Shown: positions 1 through 5,793 of the stretch, piece after piece | How positions within the stretch are numbered: position 1 is the first letter of the stretch | Layout of the letters: each line of letters starts with the position of its first letter | NCBI GenBank assembly: GCA_022777455.1 | Contig: JALFGI010000001.1 | Location: forward strand, 1-5,931 | Length of the DNA stretch: 5,931 nucleotides | Direction: 5' to 3' | Source: Clostridiales bacterium | GTDB taxonomy: Bacteria > Bacillota_A > Clostridia > Oscillospirales > Oscillospiraceae | Position numbers and translations under genes: made by a program | Notes under the pieces: model-generated | What the model saw: only the letters and a program-made list of their open reading frames with translations | The model's database searches: none | Told to the model about the DNA's origin: nothing

Positions 1-1391
1 GCTCCGGTCATTCCCACTTCATCACCGTAATAAATCATTGGCATACCGGGCATCAGAAGCTGCAGTGCAGCCGCCAGCTTTTGTCGTTGCTTGTTCTCAC
101 CGCACAGGTAAAGCAACCGGGCTGTATCATGGCTTCCCACCAAATTCCACAGCAACGGATAGGCTGCGCTGTGGGTGTTGCCTCGCTGGAAGCCCAGATT
201 TCCTGCAAATGTGGACGCTTTTGCGGTTCCTGTTGCTACAAAGTCCAGGATGTTCCGGTAAAAGGGATAGTTCATTACACTGTCCCACTGGTCACCCTGT
301 AAAAAGTCCGGTGCATGGTGCCAGATTTCGCCAACAATCAGCGCCTCCGGGAATTCAGCCTTTACAGCCTTGCGGAAGCTGCGCCAAAAGTCGTGAGAAA
401 TCTCATCTGCCACATCCAACCGCCAACCGTCCACACCGGCCTTTCGGAGCCAGTGCAGTGCCACATCGGTGAAATAGGCTGCGGCCGCAGGGCAGCGCAG
501 ATTCACCTTTGGCATACCCGCGAAATAGCCGAAGCACTTGTAATTGTGCGAACCGGGGGTCTGGCAAAGGGGAAACTGATCCACATAGTACCAGTCTTTA
601 TATACGGACTCTGCCTGATTATCTAAAATATCTTTAAAGGCAAAAAAATCCCGAGAGGTATGATTGAATACACCATCCAGAATCACCCGGAGCCCCATTT
701 CATGCGCCCGGTCCACCAGTTCCTTCAGATCGTCTGCGGTGCCGAAGGAAGGGTCGATCGTATAATAATCAATGGTGTCATACTTATGGGTGGAATTGGA
801 CCGGAAAATAGGTGTCAGATAAATTACATCCACACCAAGATCATGGATGTAGTCCAGATGGGAGATGATACCCCTCAGTGAGCCACCCAGATCTGCTTTC
901 GAATCAATGGGTGCCTGATACCAGACACTTTCCTCGACCGCTCTGCTGGCAGCAAACCGGGATGGGAAGATCTGGTATATGACCTTATTCGCGGCCCAGG
1001 ACGGAACACGGAAGCACTCCTCCTCCCGAAGTGTTTGAGGGCAGTCAAAGAACCGCTCTATATCCTCCGGAATCGAATCCGTAAAACCGCAGTTGCTGAA
1101 ATACACCCGGTGCCCTGCATGATCCTCCAGTTCAAAGCAGTAGCGCAGACATATGACCTGAAATTCCAGTTCCGCCTCATAATAATCACGCAGACCATCG
1201 CTGGCAACCCATTTCATTGGTGTTGTCCGCCGTGTGTCCTTGATTTTTAAAGGTATATACTTATCCCGGGTATGCAGTGTCACGCTGCACAGATCATTCT
1301 TACCAGTTTGCAATCGGAACAAAAATTTCCCCGGTTCCATGCAAAAGCAATATTCCTGCGTAGCTTCATGGTGGATTGCGGCCAGATTCAT
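1..1391 (-). CDS. GH13 alpha-amylase family enzyme, neopullulanase/cyclomaltodextrinase-like (3' end outside window)
   Basis: Probably hydrolyses cyclodextrins, maltodextrins or pullulan inside the cell; no signal peptide is visible. 463 codons are present and the C-terminal end lies beyond the left edge. Residues 1 to about 130 form a beta-rich N-terminal region of the CBM34 type, and the barrel starts near NKVIYQIFPSRF (135-146). The GH13 conserved regions are all readable: DGVFNH (239-244), GWRLDVADE with the nucleophile D326, GEIW with the acid/base E355, and GSHDTARL with the transition-state aspartate D422. MPKVN (293-297) is close to the MPKLN signature of the neopullulanase subfamily (GH13_20). 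Start: ATG at 1391 has GAGGG seven bases upstream, overlapping the stop of the MATE gene; the gap between the genes is 10 bases, which implies one operon. Exact substrate cannot be told from sequence. Family very sure, subfamily fairly sure. Confidence 0.93.
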   Translation of the reverse strand, partial: MNLAAIHHEATQEYCFCMEPGKFLFRLQTGKNDLCSVTLHTRDKYIPLKIKDTRRTTPMKWVASDGLRDYYEAELEFQVICLRYCFELEDHAGHRVYFSNCGFTDSIPEDIERFFDCPQTLREEECFRVPSWAANKVIYQIFPSRFAASRAVEESVWYQAPIDSKADLGGSLRGIISHLDYIHDLGVDVIYLTPIFRSNSTHKYDTIDYYTIDPSFGTADDLKELVDRAHEMGLRVILDGVFNHTSRDFFAFKDILDNQAESVYKDWYYVDQFPLCQTPGSHNYKCFGYFAGMPKVNLRCPAAAAYFTDVALHWLRKAGVDGWRLDVADEISHDFWRSFRKAVKAEFPEALIVGEIWHHAPDFLQGDQWDSVMNYPFYRNILDFVATGTAKASTFAGNLGFQRGNTHSAAYPLLWNLVGSHDTARLLYLCGENKQRQKLAAALQLLMPGMPMIYYGDEVGMTG

Positions 1392-1401
1392 GGTGGAGCC
1401 C

Positions 1402-2727
1402 TCACTTTGCAGATAACAGATTTTTGTATTTCCAGTAACCTTTGTTCCATCGCAGGAACATAAACACTGCCCGAACACATTCGTCCAATGCCATAGCAGC
1501 ATAGGCACCAACAGCCATCCATCCCAGATGGACACCAAAGAACCATGTTCCACCTGCTGCACAGACAAAGGCAAAAACTACAGCAATGACCATGGGATAC
1601 ATCGCATCGCCGCTGGTTTTCAGCGCATTGCCGAAAACCAAGTTGGTCATGCGTCCAATTTCCAAGGCAATATCCACGATCAGCAGTTTGCTGACCAGAC
1701 AAATCATTTCCGGATCATCGGTAAACAATTTCAAAATAGGGTGGGCACATAAACCGAAGAATCCCGCTATGCTGACGCCCAGGCATATACCGATTATGGC
1801 AACCTTGCGGGTATCACGATCACAGGAGTTCAGTTCTCCGGCACCTATGCGCCAACCCACCATGATAGCGTTGGCCTGCGCCAGTGCAGCACCTGCACTG
1901 AAAGAAAAGTTAGCGATTTGAACTGCGTATGCTCGAGCTGTCGCCTGCATCCCGGTGTCATCCATCCCATTCAGCAAACTGATAACTATGGTAACCGCCA
2001 GATTATACAGTGATGTCTCCATTGCAGCAGGGAGACCGACCCGAATGATTTTGCGCAGAAGATCCCGGTTTTTCGGAGGATCTGCCTCGTATACCGGGGG
2101 GATGCGCCGCCGGGAAATAAGCCATACCCAAAGCAAATGGATCACGCGTGAAATTCCAGTAGCAAGGGCCACTCCCAGAATTCCCCAGTGCAGCACGAAA
2201 AGGAACAGTGCGTTTAGGATCACATTTACTGCATTTGCCAGAACAGTTCCGCTGAGTGTGGGGGCCGTATGGCCGAAGGCACGAAGATAACTGGAGAATA
2301 TAGGGATCATCGCATTATAGATACAGAACAATCCCACCGTCTGCAGATAGGTTTTTGCGGGCTGCAAAAGCTGGTCCGCTATTCCGATCCCCTTCAGAAT
2401 AGAACCAGCGAAGCAGTATAGTGCCGCACTGATCATAATACCGGTGACCAGATTGAACAGCAGACCCAAGTGCATGGCTCGCTGGGCAACTCCTGGGCGC
2501 TTTGCGCCGATGTACTGTGTCATCACAGCGATCATGCCTGAAGAAATGATGGAAAACATGATCACGAATATACTGATATACGTATTGGCAGTTCCTACGG
2601 CCCCCACCGCCTGATCTCCTTCCGACGAGAGCATCAGCGTATCCACAACGCCTGTGAGCATGGAGCAGAGTGTTTCAAAGAAGATTGGGAAAAACAGTTG
2701 AGGCAAGCTCTTTTTATCGGTGGTCAC
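1402..2727 (-). CDS. MATE family efflux transporter
   Basis: Multidrug and toxin extrusion (MATE) protein, a membrane antiporter that exports solutes against Na+ or H+. It is 441 residues long, normal for the family, with about twelve hydrophobic segments in two halves. The N-terminal half opens with the typical FPIFFETLCSMLTGVVDTLM stretch followed by GAVGTAN. The second half begins near LLRKIIRVGLPAAMETSLYN. Start choice: a GTG at 2736 is in frame, but the strong ribosome binding site AAGGAG (2741-2736) covers it, while the GTG at 2727 lies eight bases after that site, so 2727 is preferred. It is the first gene of an operon with the GH13 enzyme and is divergent from the AraC regulator. Substrate unknown; a link to oligosaccharides or to a compound made during starch use is only inference. 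Family very sure. Confidence 0.94.
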   Translation of the reverse strand: MTTDKKSLPQLFFPIFFETLCSMLTGVVDTLMLSSEGDQAVGAVGTANTYISIFVIMFSIISSGMIAVMTQYIGAKRPGVAQRAMHLGLLFNLVTGIMISAALYCFAGSILKGIGIADQLLQPAKTYLQTVGLFCIYNAMIPIFSSYLRAFGHTAPTLSGTVLANAVNVILNALFLFVLHWGILGVALATGISRVIHLLWVWLISRRRIPPVYEADPPKNRDLLRKIIRVGLPAAMETSLYNLAVTIVISLLNGMDDTGMQATARAYAVQIANFSFSAGAALAQANAIMVGWRIGAGELNSCDRDTRKVAIIGICLGVSIAGFFGLCAHPILKLFTDDPEMICLVSKLLIVDIALEIGRMTNLVFGNALKTSGDAMYPMVIAVVFAFVCAAGGTWFFGVHLGWMAVGAYAAMALDECVRAVFMFLRWNKGYWKYKNLLSAK

Positions 2728-2754
2728 AACAGTCACTCCTTTTTCATTAATTAC

Positions 2755-2760
2755 ATTATA
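2755..2760 (-). promoter_or_regulatory. Putative -10 box of the MATE-GH13 operon
   Basis: Read on the minus strand this is a perfect TATAAT. At the usual 17-base distance upstream the hexamer is AAGAAT, a poor match to TTGACA, and there is no extended TG. Transcription would start near 2748, giving a leader of about 20 bases before the GTG at 2727 that contains AAGGAG. A good -10 with a weak -35 fits a promoter that needs an activator, probably the divergent AraC protein. Two TGATA copies (2767-2771 and 2773-2777 on the plus strand) sit in the spacer. Inferred from sequence only. Confidence 0.6.
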
Positions 2761-2792
2761 TCCTCCTGATACTGATAATTCTTGTCATTTTT

Positions 2793-2805
2793 CAACTAAT
2801 AGTTG
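2793..2805. promoter_or_regulatory. Perfect 13-bp palindrome, candidate operator
   Basis: CAACTA, one base, TAGTTG: two perfect 6-base arms around a single central base. It overlaps the -35 of the AraC-family gene and lies roughly 45 to 57 bases upstream of the predicted start of the divergent MATE operon. A regulator bound here could repress one promoter and activate the other. The symmetry is seen; the function is inferred. Confidence 0.45.
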
Positions 2806-2830
2806 CACGATTTCCTTTTCGTGCTACAAT
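2803..2830 (+). promoter_or_regulatory. Sigma-A promoter of the AraC-family gene
   Basis: TTGCAC (2803-2808), a 16-base spacer and TACAAT (2825-2830), the last preceded by TGC, which gives an extended -10. Transcription should start near 2837, just upstream of the ribosome binding site at 2845-2849. The leader is only about 20 bases. Confidence 0.72.
2805..2824. promoter_or_regulatory. Inverted repeat filling the promoter spacer, candidate autoregulatory operator
   Basis: GCACGA (2805-2810), eight bases, TCGTGC (2819-2824): perfect 6-base arms that fill the stretch between the -35 and -10 hexamers of the AraC-family gene. Protein bound here would block RNA polymerase, so negative autoregulation is a natural reading. 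The shared bases at 2805 make it overlap the neighbouring palindrome at 2793-2805. Confidence 0.5.
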
Positions 2831-2858
2831 GAAAGATATACAGGAAGGATGTGCCGTT

Positions 2859-3755
2859 ATGAACTACATGCTGCGGGAAAGCAAAAGCCATGGAACCCCC
2901 GAATATCCCTATTCCCATTATACCATTTCCAATCTCCGCCACAGTTTTCAAATGCCGGTCCACTGGCATGATGAACTGGAAGTGATTTATGTGCGGCAAG
3001 GAAAGCTGTGGGTCAATGTGGGTGGGACAGTCTACAACATGACCGGTGGACAGGTGGTGATCGTCAACCCCCGGCAGCTGCATCTGATGGGCTCTGATGA
3101 TATGTCTGTCCGCTATCATACGTTGCTGTTCCCGGTTGAACTGATTTCATTTCAGTCCCAGGATGAACTGGAGCAGACCGTTTTCCACCCTTTGCGAACC
3201 GGTAAGCTGATGCTGCGTACCAAAGTGCTGGAGGCGGTTCTTACGCCGGAGAATCTGGCACTTCTGGATAGAGTGGTGCAGATCAATGATCGTAAGAACT
3301 CTATGTATCAGTTGGAGACCAGACTTCTTCTGCTGCGTTTCTTAATGGAGGTATTGCGAATTTGTCCGTTGGTACAGGCAGATACAGATGAAGAAGGGGA
3401 GCTTCAGCGGGAAATGCTGGAGTACATCCGGATTCACTATAAAGACAGAATTACCCTTTCGGATATGGCAAAACAGTTTCATCTGTCATCCAAATACTAT
3501 TCCAGGTACTTTAAGGAGCATTTTCATTTGACATTTTCGGAGTATATCGGACAGATTCGGATGGATCATGCCCGGGAGCTTTTGGAAAATACCGACCTAA
3601 GTGTTACAGAAATCGCAATCCAATGCGGTTTTTCCGGTATTAGCTTTTTTATCCGAAGGTTCACTGAAGCCAACGGATGCTCCCCGCTTAAATGGCGTCA
3701 GCAGCATAAAAACGCAGAAAAGTACGCTACCGTTTCTAACCCTGAGGCAACATGA
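2859..3755 (+). CDS. AraC family transcriptional regulator with N-terminal cupin
   Basis: DNA-binding regulator of sugar-responsive type, 298 residues. The N-terminal part (about 20-85) is an AraC-type cupin with HWHDELEVIYVRQG (35-48) and the beta strand GGQVVIVNPRQLH. The C-terminal part (about 184-282) carries two helix-turn-helix motifs: LSDMAKQFHLSSKYYSRYFKE (200-220), and SVTEIAIQCGFSGISFFIRRF followed by GCSPLKWR, the usual end of the domain. Start: an upstream in-frame ATG at 2829 overlaps the -10 box, so it cannot be in the mRNA; ATG 2859 has AAGGA nine bases before it. It is divergent from the MATE-GH13 operon and is the obvious candidate to control it. The ligand, perhaps a maltodextrin, is inferred. 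Family very sure, target fairly sure. Confidence 0.95.
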   Translation: MNYMLRESKSHGTPEYPYSHYTISNLRHSFQMPVHWHDELEVIYVRQGKLWVNVGGTVYNMTGGQVVIVNPRQLHLMGSDDMSVRYHTLLFPVELISFQSQDELEQTVFHPLRTGKLMLRTKVLEAVLTPENLALLDRVVQINDRKNSMYQLETRLLLLRFLMEVLRICPLVQADTDEEGELQREMLEYIRIHYKDRITLSDMAKQFHLSSKYYSRYFKEHFHLTFSEYIGQIRMDHARELLENTDLSVTEIAIQCGFSGISFFIRRFTEANGCSPLKWRQQHKNAEKYATVSNPEAT

Positions 3756-3778
3756 TCTTAATGACGATCTAAAGTTGT

Positions 3779-3808
3779 AACACCTGTCCGAACACGAACG
3801 GGTGTTTT
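3779..3808 (+). terminator. Weak hairpin after the AraC-family gene
   Basis: AACACC (3779-3784) can pair with GGTGTT (3801-3806) around a 16-base loop, with TTTT overlapping the stem end. The stem is short and the loop long, so it is at best a weak terminator that is backed up by the stronger hairpin just downstream. Confidence 0.35.
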
Positions 3809-3831
3809 GAAGACTGCCACGCTGTATAACA

Positions 3832-3870
3832 GAGCCGCCCATGTTGCCATGGACGGCTCGCTTTTATTCT
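3832..3870 (+). terminator. Intrinsic terminator downstream of the AraC-family gene
   Basis: GAGCCGCCCATG (3832-3843), loop TTGC, CATGGACGGCTC (3848-3859): a 12-base stem with one mismatch, followed by GCTTTTATTCTT. This is a clear Rho-independent terminator about 75 bases after the regulator's stop codon. Confidence 0.85.
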
Positions 3871-3881
3871 TCAGTTTTCTT

Positions 3882-3990
3882 TGGTGGGAGATCTTCCACT
3901 CGCTCCGCAAGCGGTCTGCGGTTCCGATTCCTACTGAACGAATCGCTAACTTCGGTGATCACCTGACCTTTTCGTCCCCTTCTCCCACCA
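3882..3990. repeat. 109-bp noncoding segment bounded by perfect 10-bp inverted repeats
   Basis: TGGTGGGAGA (3882-3891) is the exact reverse complement of TCTCCCACCA (3981-3990). Inside are further symmetric elements: CGCT/AGCG (3901-3904, 3910-3913), CGATTC/GAATCG (3925-3930, 3940-3945, nine-base loop) and the palindrome GGTGATCACC (3954-3963). No convincing coding frame crosses it. It could be a small dispersed (MITE-like) repeat or a structured RNA; no flanking target duplication was recognised. The symmetry is seen, the identity is open. Confidence 0.5.
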
Positions 3991-4012
3991 CTTTTGACGA
4001 CTGGCAAGACAA

Positions 4013-4291
4013 GTGCTCCACGCCAAAACCGAAATTATGGAAGACGGCACGCTGAATGGCGCTATGAGCCAGGAAGAAGCTGACCGCTTCGTTACATTAA
4101 TCCCAAACTGTAAATACATGAAAGTTGACTCGCTACACGTTATACATATAGATAAATCCCTGATGTATATTCAGATTTTGAAAGATTTTTTAATGGCGAT
4201 CATGCATGCCAATAGATTTCCCCGACAACCCTTTTTACTATTGAAAAATCACAAAAAACTGACCAAGATAATGATAAAGACAGACAGATAA
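4013..4291 (+). pseudogene. C-terminal remnant of an alpha/beta hydrolase
   Basis: About 60 residues from 4013 to about 4195 read like the last part of an alpha/beta-hydrolase fold protein: LHAKTEIMEDGTLNGAM, then EEADRFVTLIPNCKYMKV and DSLHVIHIDK, which would hold the catalytic histidine, then a final helix YIQILKDFL. The nucleophile elbow (GxSxG) and the whole N-terminal core are absent. An in-frame stop at 3995-3997 lies just upstream, right beside the 109-bp inverted-repeat segment. The frame stays open to 4291, but the tail after about 4195 no longer looks like the family. The only possible start is a GTG at 4013 with no good ribosome binding site, so it is called a gene remnant. The family assignment is from recognised motif pattern, moderately sure. 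Confidence 0.6.
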
Positions 4292-4325
4292 CGCTGAGCG
4301 TTTCATTATAGGGGGTACGAAAATA

Positions 4326-4541
4326 GTGAATGGTAATCAAGAAATTTCGCGGTGGATTCATTGCTCGATCTACAATGGAAAAACCAGGACAAAAGTATAT
4401 GCGGATATGGTGATGTTCCAATATCCGCTGTACTGCCCAAAGTGCAAAAAGGAACCCGAATTGATGTCATGCAACTGAGAATAGCCGAAAGCAATTAAGC
4501 CAGCCGTAAAGACACAGAGCATGATTCTCCAATCACCATAG
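4326..4541 (+). pseudogene. Frameshifted Cys-rich KTR family gene
   Basis: Resembles the small zinc-ribbon-like Cys-rich KTR proteins often found in conjugative elements of Firmicutes; their role is not established. Frame 1 from GTG 4326 (AGGGGG lies ten bases upstream) gives SRWIHCSIYNGKTRTKV and then FQYPLYCPKCKK, and stops at 4476-4478. From 4451 a second frame continues the family pattern as GTRIDVMQLRIAESN, up to a stop at 4496-4498. The first frame then resumes as AIKPAVKTQS, matching the usual IKEPDAKTQS end, up to a stop at 4539-4541. The first shift falls in the run of five A at 4446-4450. The first CxxC knuckle has also lost its second cysteine: the pattern is CSIY rather than CPxC, a single-base TGC to TAC difference. 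Frameshifts plus a lost cysteine indicate a dead gene. Confidence 0.72.
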
Positions 4542-4564
4542 GGGAAGCCACTAAATAATTACGC

Positions 4565-4591
4565 CGGTGTATCGCAAATCACGATACACCG
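4565..4591. terminator. Intrinsic terminator hairpin, mainly for the minus-strand DUF6061-type gene
   Basis: CGGTGTATCG (4565-4574), loop of seven, CGATACACCG (4582-4591): a perfect 10-base stem. It begins 10 bases past the stop of the minus-strand gene and is followed on that strand by a modest T-containing tail (GCGTAATTATTT). On the plus strand ACTATTTTAAT follows, so it may work in both directions. Confidence 0.7.
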
Positions 4592-4601
4592 TCAAACTAT
4601 T

Positions 4602-4844
4602 TTAATCTTCTATTCCGTGGAGCGCAGGGCCTTTCAAGTAGTTCTCCATCTCCCCAGACAGCGCCAGGCTGGCGTACTCCATTGGTGCATTGTAAAGCAG
4701 CCAATCCAGGTCTGCCATCTGTCCGTTTGTAATATCGTAGTAATTTTCCACTTCATGGCAGTCAATGGTGAGGACAGTGCCATCGTTATAGGTTAGCTCT
4801 ACAGCGTTGGTATCCATGTTGAAGAAAGCGTGAATCAGCTTCAT
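4602..4844 (-). CDS. Small DUF6061-like protein
   Basis: An intact protein of 80 residues, MKLIHAFFNMDTNAVELTY at its start, then DGTVLTIDCHEVEN, DLDWLLYNAPMEYASLAL and a final GEMENYLKG. It is acidic, with no membrane segment or signal peptide. I recognise the pattern as that of DUF6061-type small proteins found near mobile elements in Clostridia; the function is unknown. Two ATG codons stand in tandem (4847 and 4844). AAGGA is five bases before the first and eight before the second, and the second is chosen. It has its own terminator and faces opposite to the surrounding debris. It looks like an unbroken gene among broken ones, so it may still be expressed. Confidence 0.75.
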   Translation of the reverse strand: MKLIHAFFNMDTNAVELTYNDGTVLTIDCHEVENYYDITNGQMADLDWLLYNAPMEYASLALSGEMENYLKGPALHGIED

Positions 4845-4847
4845 CAT

Positions 4848-5038
4848 ACGGTTCCTTTCAAATCATAATACTATTTCTTGATTTGTCATGATGAACCCGC
4901 TTCCAAATAACGACTTCCCATACACCGCACCAATTCCGCACCATAGAGCCATGAAAGTATATGTAGATACATAGATTTACATATCGGAAAGGTTTGTGAA
5001 TATGGGATATATTGAGGTTTATGAAGGAATATTGAGAT
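4848..5038. other. Intergenic stretch without a convincing gene
   Basis: AT-rich spacer between the DUF6061-like gene and the transposase remnant. A 28-codon plus-strand frame (4888-4974, MNPLPNNDFPYTAPIPHHRA...) is the only protein-like string, and it lacks a ribosome binding site. The minus-strand promoter of the DUF6061-like gene should lie in the left part, but no good -35/-10 pair was found. Confidence 0.5.
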
Positions 5039-5311
5039 ATGAAAAGTTCGTTTAACAAAGCTGCTTTCAATTTACACACTGGTCACATGATAAAGGGCGG
5101 CACCATTATGGATGCAACCATCATCAATGCTCCCAACGCTACGAAGAACACTGAGATAGTCCGTGACCCTGAAATGCACCAGACGAAAAATGGCAATGAG
5201 CGGAAATTCGGGATGAAATGCCACTTCGGTGTGGACGCGGGAAGCGGCGCAGAATATGACATCTTTCTATCTATTGAAAACCTCGAAATAATATGCTATA
5301 CTGTATGCTAA
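5039..5311 (+). pseudogene. Internal fragment of an IS5-type (DDE) transposase
   Basis: Residues about 16-70 match the pattern of the IS5-type DDE transposase core: GGTIMDATIINAPNATKN, RDPEMHQTKNGN, and FGMKCHFGVDAGSG. D25 in the DAT motif is probably the first catalytic aspartate. The N-terminal half, including the DNA-binding part, is missing, and after GVDAGSG the sequence stops resembling the family, so the catalytic glutamate is gone. About 90 residues remain in frame, against more than 300 in an intact enzyme. It lies about 150 bases upstream of the cut sugar symporter, and the element may have caused that deletion. No terminal inverted repeats could be recognised. Family very likely; not functional. 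Confidence 0.82.
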
Positions 5312-5322
5312 TGTGTTATGCT
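5292..5322 (+). repeat. Three TATGCT copies spaced 12-13 bp
   Basis: TATGCT occurs at 5292-5297, 5304-5309 and 5317-5322. An inverted copy, AGCATACA at 5366-5373, complements TGTATGCT at 5302-5309. It lies in AT-rich debris after the transposase fragment. It could be a piece of an insertion-sequence end or chance in AT-rich DNA. Confidence 0.3.
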
Positions 5323-5457
5323 TATTTCGATGTACTCTCATTGACAACAAACGGATACTCATATCAGCATACATCAGAAATGGAGTAGAAATAGTATAGA
5401 ATACACAATCGGAAATCGTAAAATAGAAAAAGGCGATTTGAGGATAAACGAAATTAG

Positions 5458-5763
5458 GTATCGTTGGTTGATAAGCTGGTGTCCTCCCTGGCCCAGACCC
5501 TGGTGGCCTTCATCTTCCTGCTGTTCGCTGGACTGCATGATCTGCCCACCGACAGCACTCCATATTCCTCTGGCATCAAGGTGGCAATTATCGTCATGTT
5601 CTGCGTGATTCCCATGATTGCCTGGGCCGCAACGCTGTGGGCAATGAAGGGCTACAGCCTGACCGGCGCGAAAATGAAAGAAATCCAGGCCGTCAACGCC
5701 CAGCGCAAGCAGGCCATTGCCCAGGGCATGTCTCTGGAAGAGGCCATGGAAAAGTGGAAATAA
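5458..5763 (+). pseudogene. C-terminal fragment of a GPH-family (MelB-like) sugar:cation symporter
   Basis: The last 100 or so residues of a glycoside-pentoside-hexuronide:cation symporter. Two membrane helices are visible (AQTLVAFIFLLFAGL and KVAIIVMFCVIPMIAWAATLW), followed by the usual cytoplasmic tail GYSLTGAKMKEIQAVNAQRK and MSLEEAMEKWK. Full-length members have about 450 residues and twelve helices, so roughly three quarters are missing. In-frame TAG at 5455-5457 lies directly upstream and the only candidate start is TTG 5464 without a ribosome binding site. The sequence is also visibly richer in G and C than the AT-rich DNA before it, marking a junction near 5458. uxuA follows 30 bases later, so the intact gene presumably imported a glucuronide or hexuronate. 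Family very sure; fragment not able to transport. Confidence 0.85.
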
Positions 5764-5793
5764 CGTGTCGAAATTGGAGGAAAAGATATACCT

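Noticed and set aside
38..1250. Several plus-strand open frames in the left part
   Set aside because: All are antisense to the GH13 gene, whose catalytic motifs are intact on the minus strand.
2728..2736. GTG at 2736 as the start of the MATE gene
   Set aside because: The ribosome binding site AAGGAG overlaps it; the GTG at 2727 is eight bases downstream of that site.
2829..2858. ATG at 2829 as the start of the AraC-family gene
   Set aside because: It overlaps the -10 box and lies upstream of the predicted transcript start; ATG 2859 has AAGGA at a proper distance.
4124..4155. TTGACT with an AT-rich hexamer downstream as a promoter for the KTR gene
   Set aside because: It lies inside the hydrolase remnant and the -10 match is poor.
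5341..5369. TTGACA at 5341-5346 as the -35 of a promoter for uxuA
   Set aside because: No acceptable -10 is found 16-18 bases downstream.
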